Source: Mesorhizobium sp. ORS 3324 (lineage in GTDB: Bacteria > Pseudomonadota > Alphaproteobacteria > Rhizobiales > Rhizobiaceae). Taken from it: DNA of 64,000 nucleotides. The translations under genes and the position numbers were made by a program. Positions 35,054 through 43,518 of the stretch are shown one piece after another; position 1 is the stretch's first letter; the number at the start of each line of letters is the position of its first letter. The notes under the pieces are model-generated. The model searched no databases, was not told the DNA's origin, and worked only from the letters and a program-made list of their open reading frames with translations. The stretch lies in assembly GCA_000824825.2 (NCBI GenBank), contig LM655202.1, positions 19,012 to 83,011 of the forward strand. Direction: 5' to 3'.

Positions 35054-35674
35054 TTAGTTCCGTTGGCCGTTCTGCGGCCCAGATGATTCCGTAAAGGGCT
35101 GGCCCAGATGGATTGACTGAGGCGGCAAGGCGGCGGAGGTTGAGAAGGGCTCCGCCGGCGAAACCTCGTCGCTTGCAGGCACAGCGTCGTCCGGGAATTG
35201 CTGTGCGGCCATTTCCTGCGTCCAGACCGCAAGAACGCTCTGCCGGGTCGCCTCGGCAACGATGCAGTAGCCCCTGGGGTCGAGTATCGAAAGCACGGCG
35301 TGATCGTCATTGCGCGCAAGGCGGAAGGCCCGGTCGATGACTTCCAGGCAAGCGGCCAATTGCCGGGCGTTTGGGAGACGCGTGTTGCGCAGCATGTCGG
35401 AGAGCCGGAAGGCCTCGAGGCCGCGCTCGGCGATGCGTGCTCCGTCGCGACCCAGTTCGAAGAAGACGCCGACGACAGGCAGCATGCTGCGGATCGAAGC
35501 GTGGATTGCCATGGCTTCCTGCGGGCTGCAGGCAGCCAGATGCGGTGCTTCGGGCGAACCTGGTTCGGCCGCCGGGCCAAACCCCAGCGAATGTGCGATC
35601 TCGTGTTCCAGCCATTGCCGCACTTCCGGCGGAGCGCCTCGGATCTGTTCGGGGCTTAAGGTAATGCCGACCAT
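35054..35674 (-). CDS. Conserved hypothetical protein
   Basis: 206 residues from the ATG at 35674, after GGGAGACGCT (GTG at 35677 also possible). It begins with a motif-like run TLSPEQIRGAPPEVRQWLEH followed by EIAHSLGFG. The middle is helical (RLSDMLRNTRLPNARQLAAC, FRLARNDDHAVLSILDPRG) and the last 50 residues are low-complexity and acidic/proline-rich. No family recognised. A FNR-type box lies at the usual distance upstream. Confidence 0.65.
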   Translation of the reverse strand: MVGITLSPEQIRGAPPEVRQWLEHEIAHSLGFGPAAEPGSPEAPHLAACSPQEAMAIHASIRSMLPVVGVFFELGRDGARIAERGLEAFRLSDMLRNTRLPNARQLAACLEVIDRAFRLARNDDHAVLSILDPRGYCIVAEATRQSVLAVWTQEMAAQQFPDDAVPASDEVSPAEPFSTSAALPPQSIHLGQPFTESSGPQNGQRN

Positions 35675-35731
35675 CACAGCGTCTCCCGTTGGTTGCCTGC
35701 AGCATCAAGACAGCTTGGCAACGCAACGACC

Positions 35732-35745
35732 TTGATCCGTGTCAA
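35732..35745 (-). promoter_or_regulatory. FNR/FixK-type box upstream of the 206-aa hypothetical gene
   Basis: TTGATCCGTGTCAA. The box centre is about 65 bp before the start at 35674, the spacing seen for ftsH and arcD. Confidence 0.65.
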
Positions 35746-35824
35746 AGGCTTGCACAGCCGCCGAGCTGCAATGCCAATCCAGGAACACGAGAACCTGGCC
35801 GGTGATCAGAGGAACGGGCATCGC

Positions 35825-36034
35825 TTACCAGGGCACCCAAGCGGCTCCTGTCTTGTGGTAGCGTCGCTTCACCGCGGCCCAAGCGACCCGATGAGCGATC
35901 TCCTCGCGCCCCTCGCCGCGGTCTGCATATTCATCCCAGGCGTTGTTGAAGGCGGCGCGATAGATCTCCTGGGCATGGCGAGGAAGGTGCTCGCTGATTG
36001 ACGGCGGAAGATCCTCGACCGAAGCGTATGGCAT
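35825..36034 (-). CDS. chaB: ChaB family protein
   Basis: 69 residues. The sequence matches the ChaB fold almost end to end: LPPSISEHLPRHAQEIYRAA, FNNAWDEYADRG and HRVAWAAVKRRYHKTG. ChaB was described as a regulator of the cation antiporter ChaA, but such small proteins are widespread without ChaA and their role is uncertain. No ribosome binding site is evident. It may share the anaerobic control of its neighbours through the variant box at 36128-36141, about 100 bp upstream. Confidence 0.85.
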   Translation of the reverse strand: MPYASVEDLPPSISEHLPRHAQEIYRAAFNNAWDEYADRGEGREEIAHRVAWAAVKRRYHKTGAAWVPW

Positions 36035-36127
36035 GGATGCATTTCACATAACGAGTGAGCGCGTGCCCCGGTAGAAATGGTCTGCCCGCAGGCCGCCTTC
36101 TTCTAGGCGCAGGCGAAGGCGCATGCT

Positions 36128-36141
36128 TTGATTTCGCGCAA
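36128..36141. promoter_or_regulatory. Variant FNR/FixK-type box
   Basis: TTGATTTCGCGCAA has one perfect half-site and a degenerate CGCAA. The same variant (TTGATCTCGCGCAA) occurs at 52671 at regulatory distance from a gene. Its target here may be chaB or the lost plus-strand gene. Confidence 0.35.
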
Positions 36142-36369
36142 GATCATGGCCGGACAATTTCGTTCGGGTCATCGGCGCCGCAGTGATCGAGCCCGGGCCG
36201 ACATGAGCGAGAGGATGCGCCTTCAGGCGGCCTTTAAAGTCCTGCAACCTGGCCGAGGCGCGCTTCGGCGATTTTCTGGTCGACGATGTCGCGGGTCGGT
36301 TGCTGCACTAAATCATCAAGTGCCGATACATGCGCGCCGCCCGGCCACTCGCGACAAACCCGGCTCTCC

Positions 36370-36383
36370 TTGACTTTGCTCAA
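36370..36383 (+). promoter_or_regulatory. FNR/FixK-type box upstream of ftsH
   Basis: TTGACTTTGCTCAA. The centre is about 65 bp before the ftsH start codon. Confidence 0.65.
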
Positions 36384-36441
36384 AGTGGCGAGAGTGCGGC
36401 GCGGCTAGGTTCCGAGGCGCACGATCCCGCCGGAGACTGGT

Positions 36442-38271
36442 ATGGACAGGAAGCATAGTTTCAACATCGGCTACTTCATCCTCGCGCTGGTTCTGGTCGG
36501 CCTGTTTCAGATCTGGCTCGGTTGGCGGGACGTCGCGCAGCTCTCCTACAGCGACGTCATGAGGCTCGTGGGCGAGGGCAAGGTCGCCGCCGTGACGCTG
36601 ACCGAAACGACCATCCAGGGCCAATTCAAGGAACCACAGGCCGGCAAGAGCCTTTTCATCGCCGCTCGCGTTGATCCGGCTGCAGCTCAACCTTTCGAGA
36701 AGGCCGGCGTGAAGGTGTCGGGCGGCACCGACAGCAATTGGCTGACCACCATCCTGTCATGGATCCTGCCGGCGCTGCTCTTCTTCGGTCTCTGGATGTT
36801 TCTCTTCCGCGGCTTCGCCGAACGGCAAGGCATGGGCGGCTTGGTCAATATCGGAAAGTCGAAGGCCAAGATCTATGTCGAGAAGCAGACCGGTGTGACC
36901 TTCGACGATGTCGCCGGCGTCGACGAGGCCAAGCTCGAGCTCAAGGAGATCGTCTCCTTCCTGAAGGACAAGGACAAATATGGCCGGCTTGGCGCGCGCA
37001 TCCCCAAGGGCACTCTCCTGGTCGGGCCGCCTGGCACCGGCAAGACATTGATGGCGCGCGCGGTGGCGGGCGAAGCGGGCGTGCCCTTCTTCTCGATCTC
37101 CGGTTCCGAGTTCGTCGAGATGTTCGTCGGTGTGGGAGCGGCACGGGTTCGAGACCTCTTCGAGCAGGCAAGGCAGGCCGCTCCATGCATCATCTTCATC
37201 GACGAGCTGGACGCGCTCGGGCGGGCGCGCAGCCCGTTCGCCGGCTATGGCGGCGCCGATGAGAAGGAACAGACGCTCAACCAGCTCCTGTCGGAGCTGG
37301 ACGGCTTCGATCCGCGCATCGGCATCGTGCTGCTTGCCGCCACCAACCGGCCGGAAACCCTCGATCCGGCGCTCACGCGCGCCGGGCGCTTCGATCGCCA
37401 GGTGGTGATCGACAGGCCCGACCGGAAAGGACGCGAGGCTATCCTCAAGGTTCATGTCCGCAGCGTTGCAATGGCGCCGGGCGTGGACATCGGCGAAGTG
37501 GCAGGCATCACGCCCGGTTTCACCGGCGCAGACCTCGCCAATCTCGTCAACGAAGCGGCGATCTTCGCCACCCGGCGCAACGCCGAAAAGGTGACGATGG
37601 ACGATTTCACCAATGCGGTGGAGCGCATCGTCGCCGGCTCCGAGCGCAAGGGCAGGCTGCTCAATCCGGCGGAGCGCGAGAGGGTTGCTTATCACGAGAT
37701 GGGGCATGCGCTTGCCGCGGCTGCACTTCCCAAAACAGATCCCGTGCACAAGGTGTCGATCATCCCTCGCTCGATCGGCGCGCTCGGCTACACCATGCAG
37801 CGCCCGACCGACGACCGGTTCCTGATCACCCAGGGCGAACTGAAGGAGCGGATGATCGCCCTTCTGGCTGGCCGCGCGGCGGAGGACATCGTCTATGGCG
37901 AGGTTTCGACTGGCGCGGCGGATGACCTCGCCAAGGCGACGGATGTGGCGCGCCAGAGCGTCACGCGGTTCGGCATGAGCGCTTCCGTGGGACAGGCCGT
38001 GCTCGAGGAGCAGAAGCAGCAATGGCTGGGAGACGGCTCGCTGCACAAGCGCGACTATTCCGAGGCCACCGCTCGCGAAGTCGATGTCGCCGTCCGCCAG
38101 ATGCTGGACGATGCCTACGCGACAGCGCAGGACCTGCTCAGGTCGAGGATAGCCGACCTCAGGGCTGGTGCCAGCCTCCTTCTCGAACGCGAGACGATAA
38201 CGCCTGACGACTTCCCGCCTCTGCGTCGCGCGAGCCCGCCTGCTGCCTCGGCCAGGAAGGTTGCGTCGTGA
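36442..38271 (+). CDS. ftsH: FtsH-type ATP-dependent membrane zinc protease
   Basis: 609 residues. Two membrane helices (NIGYFILALVLVGLFQIWLG, and TTILSWILPALLFFGLWMFL) flank a small periplasmic domain; then come the AAA+ domain (GPPGTGKT at about 195-202, IIFIDELDALGR, the second region of homology PETLDPALTRAGRFDR) and the peptidase domain with zinc motif HEMGH (418-422). It unfolds and degrades membrane and soluble proteins. It is slightly shorter than the housekeeping FtsH and its FNR-type box and neighbours suggest a second copy for low-oxygen life. Confidence 0.92.
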   Translation: MDRKHSFNIGYFILALVLVGLFQIWLGWRDVAQLSYSDVMRLVGEGKVAAVTLTETTIQGQFKEPQAGKSLFIAARVDPAAAQPFEKAGVKVSGGTDSNWLTTILSWILPALLFFGLWMFLFRGFAERQGMGGLVNIGKSKAKIYVEKQTGVTFDDVAGVDEAKLELKEIVSFLKDKDKYGRLGARIPKGTLLVGPPGTGKTLMARAVAGEAGVPFFSISGSEFVEMFVGVGAARVRDLFEQARQAAPCIIFIDELDALGRARSPFAGYGGADEKEQTLNQLLSELDGFDPRIGIVLLAATNRPETLDPALTRAGRFDRQVVIDRPDRKGREAILKVHVRSVAMAPGVDIGEVAGITPGFTGADLANLVNEAAIFATRRNAEKVTMDDFTNAVERIVAGSERKGRLLNPAERERVAYHEMGHALAAAALPKTDPVHKVSIIPRSIGALGYTMQRPTDDRFLITQGELKERMIALLAGRAAEDIVYGEVSTGAADDLAKATDVARQSVTRFGMSASVGQAVLEEQKQQWLGDGSLHKRDYSEATAREVDVAVRQMLDDAYATAQDLLRSRIADLRAGASLLLERETITPDDFPPLRRASPPAASARKVAS

Positions 38272-38338
38272 CGGCTCATAATTCGCCGGCGTGATAGACC
38301 TGAAACGGACTGGCGGAAATCCGCTGCGATCAAGCGAA

Positions 38339-38367
38339 AAGGTGACGGGCTCAAGCTCCGTCACCTT
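38339..38367. terminator. Bidirectional-looking terminator between ftsH and usp
   Basis: Perfect 10-bp stem AAGGTGACGG / CCGTCACCTT with a 9-base loop, flanked by GCGAAAA on one side and GCTCTG on the other. It lies between convergent genes. Confidence 0.65.
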
Positions 38368-38448
38368 GCTCTGTGCGATTCCAATGCTGCCGCATGTCCA
38401 ACCGGTGATCAGGGGCCAGTCTTGGCCGACGTGCCGGCCATTCCGGCG

Positions 38449-39228
38449 TCAGCTCGACATCAGCCGATTGAGCCAGACCTCGTCGAGCAGCGAGCGCGTA
38501 ACCCCGCCGAACACCCATTCCCGCAAGCGGCTGTGCCCGTAGGCTCCGGAGACGATCAACTCCGCGCTCACCGAAGCGAGGAAGTCGACGAGGCGGTCGG
38601 CTTCATTATCCGATTTCAGGATTTCGGTCCGCGCCTTGATGCCGTGGCCGGCGAGGAAGCTCGCCACGTCTTTAACGCCGTCCCTGATCCAGTCATCGGG
38701 GTTGCGATCGACCGCAACGATGGTGACTTCATTGGCCATGGCCATCAGTGGTACGGCGTCCGCCACGGCACGGCGCGCCTCGCGCGTGTCCTTCCAGGCC
38801 ACCACGACCCTGCCGGCGGGTATATCCGCCGTGCCGTGGGCGGCGACCAGCACCGGCCTGCCGGCGCGCAGCACCAGACTGCCCGGATCGGCCGTGCGAT
38901 AGGAATCGCCGGTGGATGCGCCCTGCGCGGCGCTGGTGAGGATGAGGTCGGCGAGACGAGAACTCCTGGCCAGGGCATGATCCGGGTTTTCGATCGCGCC
39001 GCGCCAATCCGTCTTGACGGCTCCGGCGGCGAGAGTTTCGAACTCGCCGCGCAGATCCTTGAGCTTCTGCCGGATTTCATCCCGCGATTGTTCCCAGAGT
39101 TCGGCCGCAACGGCCGCGCCCTCGGGCGCCATCGTCACCGGCAGCGGGGCGTCGGCGGCACAGAAACCGATCAGCCGTGCATCAAAACGCTTGGCAAGGT
39201 CGATGCCGACCCGCGCGAGCGGTTCCAT
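38449..39228 (-). CDS. Universal stress protein, with an apparently frameshifted 5' end
   Basis: Two tandem UspA folds. The second is well kept: RVVVAWKDTREARRAVADAV, and GAYGHSRLREWVFGGVTRSL with the ATP-binding G-x2-G-x9-G(S/T) pattern. The intact frame can start at the ATG at 39228 (MEPLARVGIDLAKRF), but no ribosome binding site is there. A different frame just upstream, from an ATG at 39272, encodes MSYKSILLNL, the normal start of this protein class, and joins this frame if one base is restored near 39244. So the gene is either freshly broken or the sequence has an error. It sits below a perfect FNR-type box. Confidence 0.8.
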   Translation of the reverse strand: MEPLARVGIDLAKRFDARLIGFCAADAPLPVTMAPEGAAVAAELWEQSRDEIRQKLKDLRGEFETLAAGAVKTDWRGAIENPDHALARSSRLADLILTSAAQGASTGDSYRTADPGSLVLRAGRPVLVAAHGTADIPAGRVVVAWKDTREARRAVADAVPLMAMANEVTIVAVDRNPDDWIRDGVKDVASFLAGHGIKARTEILKSDNEADRLVDFLASVSAELIVSGAYGHSRLREWVFGGVTRSLLDEVWLNRLMSS

Positions 39229-39337
39229 TGGACCATCGATGCAAGGTTCAGGAGGATGGATTTGTAGCTCATCGGAGGCACTTTCGATTTGAATGTTCTC
39301 GATGCGCGGAAATCTACTTTGCAGGGAGGAGCCCGCC

Positions 39338-39351
39338 TTGATGCCGATCAA
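39338..39351 (-). promoter_or_regulatory. FNR/FixK-type box upstream of the usp gene
   Basis: TTGATGCCGATCAA is a perfect TTGAT-N4-ATCAA. The centre is about 72 bp before the ATG at 39272. Confidence 0.75.
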
Positions 39352-39368
39352 AGTGGTGCTGCAGCCGC

Positions 39369-39902
39369 TCAGGGCATGCGGGATTCGAAGTGGACTACCT
39401 CGCCGTCCACGACAAAGGCGCCGTTCCCGATGTGATGGATCATTCTCGGCCTCGGCCGCCCTGGATCGATCCAGGCCTTGAGGACCTCCAGAACGAAGAG
39501 ATTGTATCTGCTGACCAGGCGCGTATCGGCGACGCGGCATTCGAGATTGGCAAAACATTCGGCCACCAGCGGCGCCGACACCCGCTCGGCGGGAAGCGGC
39601 GTCAGCCATGCCGTCGCAAACTTGTCCGTGTCCCGCCCTGAACAGTTTCCAATCTTGACGACCTTCTCCGCGAGCTCGACGGCGGGGACAGCGATCACGC
39701 ACTCCTTCGTTTGCCGCAAAGCGACGAACGAGAAGTCGTCGCCCGACACGATGCAGGCGATCGTCGGAGGCGTAAACTGCACCATCATGTGCCAGGACAT
39801 GGTCATCACATTCGCGCGACCTTGCCTGGATCTGGTCGTCAGCAGGGCGACCGGACCGGGTTCGATGAGCCGATAGACTTCGGCAAGCGGCAGTTCCTTC
39901 AT
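39369..39902 (-). CDS. Flavin reductase family protein
   Basis: 177 residues with the split-barrel FMN-binding fold: PVALLTTRSRQGRANVMTMS at the FMN site, FTPPTIACIVS, FVALRQTKECVIAVP and the later GNCSGRDTDKF. Members reduce flavin with NAD(P)H or act as small flavoproteins. The partner is unknown. It has its own FNR-type box upstream and lies next to the stress-protein gene. Confidence 0.82.
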   Translation of the reverse strand: MKELPLAEVYRLIEPGPVALLTTRSRQGRANVMTMSWHMMVQFTPPTIACIVSGDDFSFVALRQTKECVIAVPAVELAEKVVKIGNCSGRDTDKFATAWLTPLPAERVSAPLVAECFANLECRVADTRLVSRYNLFVLEVLKAWIDPGRPRPRMIHHIGNGAFVVDGEVVHFESRMP

Positions 39903-39973
39903 CTGCGTCTCTCGCTGCGCATCCGCACCACGCTGTTCCCGCCGACTTGTCGCCGACGATACCGTCCTTCGCC

Positions 39974-39987
39974 TTGATCGGGGTCAA
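39974..39987 (-). promoter_or_regulatory. FNR/FixK-type box upstream of the flavin reductase
   Basis: TTGATCGGGGTCAA. The centre is about 78 bp before the start at 39902. It is paired with the divergent box at 40052. Confidence 0.65.
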
Positions 39988-40051
39988 AGTCGGGATGCGG
40001 GGCCGCGGCGGCGGTGCCGTGACGGCGATCGCTGCATGGCAGCCGGATCCA

Positions 40052-40065
40052 TTGATCACGATCAA
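40052..40065 (+). promoter_or_regulatory. FNR/FixK-type box upstream of the phasin/phaC operon
   Basis: TTGATCACGATCAA is perfect. The centre is about 62 bp before the GTG at 40120, so the operon should start with the small membrane protein. Confidence 0.78.
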
Positions 40066-40119
40066 TGCCGGCACGAACGCGGCCTGCAATGTTCGACCTG
40101 AACCGACAGGGGCTCATCC

Positions 40120-40287
40120 GTGTCAGCTGAAGACATCCTCTTTTGGGGCGCCGCGCTCTGCCTCGCCCTTATCGCTGGAGCGGCGATCTATTTCGAGTTG
40201 CCTTCGTCCAAGAGAGGCAAGGGCCCGCCGGCAAGTTATGGCTTCGGGCGCCGCTCACGGTCTCGCCAACCGAAAGCACGACATTGA
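40120..40287 (+). CDS. Small membrane protein, 55 residues
   Basis: From the GTG at 40120, nine bases after CAGGGG, the frame encodes MSAEDILFWGAALCLALIAG, AAIYFELPSS and a basic tail (KRGKG, RRSRSRQPKARH). One transmembrane helix with a positively charged cytoplasmic end is predicted by eye. It is too short for routine gene calling but lies 62 bp below a perfect FNR-type box and 25 bp before the phasin gene, so it should be the first gene of that operon. Function unknown. Confidence 0.55.
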   Translation: MSAEDILFWGAALCLALIAGAAIYFELPSSKRGKGPPASYGFGRRSRSRQPKARH

Positions 40288-40312
40288 AGCGAAGAGCGAA
40301 AGGAAAAACATC

Positions 40313-40696
40313 ATGATCTGGAATGCAGAAGAATTTCGTGCGCCGGAACTGTTCCCGTTGGCCGAAACCGGACAGAAAATCATGCGAGCGACTGCCACCC
40401 TGCAGGCGCAGTCGATCCGCGCCTTGCTGCGCTGCCAGATCGAAGGCGCATCCTTCCTCAAGCGACGGCTCGAGGATGATCTGAAGTTCCTCGACAAACT
40501 GACCGGCGGCGACGAATTCGTCGATGCCTTCGACGTGTTCGTGAACTTTGCCCAGAACGCTACCTCCGACTATGCGAGCGAGGTCGGCAAGTTCGCTTCC
40601 ATCGGCGCAAAGCTTGCTTCGGAAACAGCCGGGCGGGTTCGCAAAGAGGCGGAAACGACGATCGACGACATGGCTGCGGCAACCCTCGCGACCTGA
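40313..40696 (+). CDS. Phasin family protein
   Basis: 127 residues, almost entirely helical and amphipathic, with the phasin-like run TLQAQSIRALLRCQIEGASF and FVDAFDVFVNFAQNATSDYA. Phasins coat polyhydroxybutyrate granules and control their number and size. It starts at the ATG at 40313 after AAAGGAAAAAC. phaC follows after one base, which fixes its role. An upstream extension of the frame (to 39947) is unrelated. Confidence 0.8.
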   Translation: MIWNAEEFRAPELFPLAETGQKIMRATATLQAQSIRALLRCQIEGASFLKRRLEDDLKFLDKLTGGDEFVDAFDVFVNFAQNATSDYASEVGKFASIGAKLASETAGRVRKEAETTIDDMAAATLAT

Positions 40697-40697
40697 A

Positions 40698-42563
40698 ATG
40701 TTGCGATCAAAAAAGAGCGGGCGGAGACCAGCTGCCGATCGGACCTCCGTCCTTCACGACAAGGCAGGGGGCCGGAAAACGCGGCAAACGTCCGGGCGCG
40801 AGGTCATGGCTGCGGTCAGCAGTCGCGCGCTGCCGCAGCCGGAAGAGGAAGCCGGAGGCATCTATCGCGATGTCGATCGGCTCTCGCATGCCTTGCTGGC
40901 GGCCTTCACTGCAGGGATTTCGCCGATCAGCCTCCTGCAGGCCTGGCAGGACTGGTTGCTGCACCTGTCCTTCTCACCGGGCAAGCAGGGGGAGATATCA
41001 GCCAAGGCGGTCGAAAAGGTTGCGAGGCTGAGCGATTTTCTTTTTCGCTGCTGGCTCGGAATGGGGGCTGCCGCGCCAACCATCACGCCCTTGCCGCAGG
41101 ACAGAAGGTTCCAGCACCCGGCCTGGCAGGCATTCCCCTTCAACGCCATGCAGCAAGCCTTTCTGCTTTCCCAGCAATGGTGGCACAACGCGACGACCGG
41201 GTTTCCAGGAGTCACCAGGCGGCATGAGCGTCTCGTCGAATTCTACAGCCGGCAGATCCTGGACACCGTTTCGCCTTCGAATTTCCCTGCGCTTAACCCG
41301 GAGGTCATCGACAAGACTTTAAGGGAAAATGGCGCCAATTTCGTCAGCGGCGCCAATAACCTCCTCGACGACCTCATTCGTCTGATCGACGGCAAGCCGC
41401 CGACCGGCGCGGACAGCTTTCGGTCAGGCTTCGAGGTCGCCGTCACGGCAGGCGAGGTGATCTTCCGCAACGAACTGATCGAATTGATCCGTTATGCCCC
41501 GATGACGGGTACGGTGAAGGAGGAGCCGATCCTCATCGTCCCTGCCTGGATCATGAAATACTACATCCTCGATCTTTCGCCGCGGAACTCGCTGGTCCGC
41601 TACCTTGTCCGGAGCGGCTACACGGTTTTCTGCATCTCGTGGCGCAATCCGGGCAGCGATCAGGGTGATCTCTCCCTGGACGATTACCGCAGCCTCGGCG
41701 TGATGGCAGCCATGGATGCGGTCGGGAAGGCGACCGGGAGCAGCCGGATCCACGGGGTCGGCTACTGCCTTGGCGGGACGCTGCTGTCGATTGCCGCGTC
41801 GGCGATGGCCCGAGACGGCGATCACCGGTTCGCCAGTCTGTCGCTTTTCGCAGCGCAGGTTGATTTCGAAGAACCGGGCGAACTCGGCCTCTTCGTGGAC
41901 GAGAGCCAGATCACCCTGCTCGACGATATGATGTGGGTCGAGGGCACCCTCGATCAGGGCCGCATGGCCGGCGCTTTCCAGATGCTTCGCTCGCAGGACC
42001 TGATCTGGTCACGCATCGTTCGCGAATATCTGCTCGGCGAGCGCGCTCCGATGACCGACCTCATGGCCTGGAATGCCGACACAACCCGAATGCCGTTCCG
42101 CATGCACTCGCAATATCTGCGGCAGCTTTATCTGGACAACGATCTTGTCGAGGGGCGCTTCCCTGTCGGCGGCAGGCCCATTCATCTGGAGGATGTTCGA
42201 GCACCGGTGTTCGCGGTTGGCACCGAGACGGATCACGTCGCGCCGTGGCGCTCGGTATTCAAGCTGACCTATCTCCTCGACACCGACATCGACTTCGTCC
42301 TGACAAGCGGCGGACACAATGCGGGCATCGTTTCCGAACCCGGCCACCCGGGTCGTTCCTACCGGCGGCTCAGTCGCCGTCACGCCGATATCCGCCCGGA
42401 CGCGGATCAATGGGCGAAGAATGCTGCCGTGACATACGGGTCCTGGTGGCCGGCCTGGGTTGAATGGCTGGCGCGCCATTCCGGCCGCGAGGTCGCGGCC
42501 GGCCGGTCCGGCGACTTGCAGGCGATTTGTGCGGCGCCCGGCACGTATGTCCTTGAACGATAG
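40698..42563 (+). CDS. phaC: Class I poly(3-hydroxybutyrate) polymerase
   Basis: 621 residues from the ATG at 40698, one base after the phasin stop. It carries the PHA synthase alpha/beta-hydrolase core: the lipase-like box GYCLGG with nucleophile Cys357, Asp512 in GTETDHVAPW and His540 in SGGHNAGIV, plus ISWRNPG and the N-terminal FFNPxxWP-like region. It polymerises hydroxybutyryl-CoA into storage granules. The basic N-terminus is lineage specific. Under FNR-type control this copy would store reducing power when oxygen is short; rhizobia often hold another phaC. Confidence 0.92.
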   Translation: MLRSKKSGRRPAADRTSVLHDKAGGRKTRQTSGREVMAAVSSRALPQPEEEAGGIYRDVDRLSHALLAAFTAGISPISLLQAWQDWLLHLSFSPGKQGEISAKAVEKVARLSDFLFRCWLGMGAAAPTITPLPQDRRFQHPAWQAFPFNAMQQAFLLSQQWWHNATTGFPGVTRRHERLVEFYSRQILDTVSPSNFPALNPEVIDKTLRENGANFVSGANNLLDDLIRLIDGKPPTGADSFRSGFEVAVTAGEVIFRNELIELIRYAPMTGTVKEEPILIVPAWIMKYYILDLSPRNSLVRYLVRSGYTVFCISWRNPGSDQGDLSLDDYRSLGVMAAMDAVGKATGSSRIHGVGYCLGGTLLSIAASAMARDGDHRFASLSLFAAQVDFEEPGELGLFVDESQITLLDDMMWVEGTLDQGRMAGAFQMLRSQDLIWSRIVREYLLGERAPMTDLMAWNADTTRMPFRMHSQYLRQLYLDNDLVEGRFPVGGRPIHLEDVRAPVFAVGTETDHVAPWRSVFKLTYLLDTDIDFVLTSGGHNAGIVSEPGHPGRSYRRLSRRHADIRPDADQWAKNAAVTYGSWWPAWVEWLARHSGREVAAGRSGDLQAICAAPGTYVLER

Positions 42564-42578
42564 AGCGTTTTCGGCAGT

Positions 42579-42592
42579 TTGAGCGAGGTCAA
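42579..42592 (+). promoter_or_regulatory. FNR/FixK-type box upstream of the cytochrome gene
   Basis: TTGAGCGAGGTCAA. Its centre is only 41.5 bp before the ATG at 42627, which would put the transcription start on that codon if the box works in the common class II position. Confidence 0.5.
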
Positions 42593-42626
42593 GGTTCGGC
42601 GTCCGCTCATGGCGTATTCATTGGCC

Positions 42627-42953
42627 ATGAAATGTCAGACAGCATCCGTGATCCTGCCGTTTGCAGTCGCCTTCGCATTGCCCGCCTGGGCGGGCGACAG
42701 TCTGCAGATTGCCTACGGCAAAAGACTGGTCGAGACAAACTGCGCGCGCTGCCACGCCATCGGCCCGACTGGCGCAAGCACCCACCCCGATGCCCCGCCT
42801 TTTCGTTCGTTGCATCAGCGCTATCCGATCGAAGACCTGCAGGAGGCTCTGGCCGAGGGAATTTCCACCGGACATCCGGACATGCCGGAGTTCGTGGCCA
42901 GCCCCGATCAGATCGAAGCCATCATCGCCTATATCGGGAGCCTCGATCGATGA
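42627..42953 (+). CDS. Small c-type cytochrome, periplasmic
   Basis: 108 residues from the ATG at 42627 (ATG at 42609 is the alternative). A signal peptide (ASVILPFAVAFALPAWA) leads to a single-heme domain with CARCH and a distal HPDMPEF where the methionine may be the sixth ligand. The family spans small soluble electron carriers. It may pass electrons to a high-affinity oxidase or a denitrification enzyme under low oxygen. Nothing here tells which. Confidence 0.82.
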   Translation: MKCQTASVILPFAVAFALPAWAGDSLQIAYGKRLVETNCARCHAIGPTGASTHPDAPPFRSLHQRYPIEDLQEALAEGISTGHPDMPEFVASPDQIEAIIAYIGSLDR

Positions 42954-43019
42954 TTGGGCTATTCTGACCCGGCTTTGGCGACGCGTGATCCGCGGAAGAG
43001 AGAAAAGAGGAGATGTCGA

Positions 43020-43445
43020 ATGAAACGCGGGATCGGGACCGAGGACACCGAGACGCCCGAACTGGCAATTCCCGTCCGGAAGGTCTGCTTCATAATTACC
43101 AAGGCACATGAATTCGACGTCAAGGTTGCCGTCACCGAACCGGACGCGGGATCCAATCCCACGGACGACAATGAGATCGCGGTGCTTCAGGACCATGATG
43201 ACGACCCTGTCCGAGAAGAGCTAGGCTCGCTGATCGCGGAGCTCTCCATCGACGAGCAGATCGACCTCGTGGCGTTGATGTGGCTCGGCAGGGATGACGG
43301 CCAGGCGGCCGATTGGGAAGAGGTCCGCCAGCAGGCCGCCTACGCCCACAACAAACGCACGGCCCGCTATCTCTGCGGCAACCCGCTCCTGGGCGATCAC
43401 CTCGAGGCCGGACTTGATGCTCTCGGCCTGTCTTGCTCCGACTGA
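43020..43445 (+). CDS. DUF3775 domain protein
   Basis: 141 residues from the ATG at 43020, after GAGGAGATGTCGA. The later half has the DUF3775 pattern: LIAELSIDEQIDLVALMWLG followed by RDDG, then EEVRQQAAYAHNKRTARYLC and GNPLLGDHLEAGLDALG. The domain recurs in alphaproteobacterial stress clusters and is uncharacterised. It may be co-transcribed with the cytochrome gene 66 bp upstream. Confidence 0.78.
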   Translation: MKRGIGTEDTETPELAIPVRKVCFIITKAHEFDVKVAVTEPDAGSNPTDDNEIAVLQDHDDDPVREELGSLIAELSIDEQIDLVALMWLGRDDGQAADWEEVRQQAAYAHNKRTARYLCGNPLLGDHLEAGLDALGLSCSD

Positions 43446-43452
43446 ACCGAAC

Positions 43453-43466
43453 TTGATGCGCATCAA
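43453..43466 (+). promoter_or_regulatory. FNR/FixK-type box upstream of the usp-usp-ATPase operon
   Basis: TTGATGCGCATCAA is perfect. The centre is about 60 bp before the start at 43519. Confidence 0.78.
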
Positions 43467-43518
43467 AGTGCGAAGCTCCCGATCGTGCTGATCTACCGGC
43501 CTGTCTTGGAGTGCGGAC

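Larger units (their letters stand above)
36044..36441. other. Intergenic region between chaB and ftsH, with box-like sites
   Basis: No complete gene is visible. One plus-strand frame ends in the protein-like LAEARFGDFLVDDVAGRLLH (to about 36311) but has a stop a short way upstream and no start, so it is a remnant or chance. Two box-like sites lie here, listed separately. Confidence 0.45.

Noticed and set aside
39229..40089. Long upstream extension of the usp frame
   Set aside because: It passes through the flavin reductase gene and the box region in another frame and has no stress-protein character.
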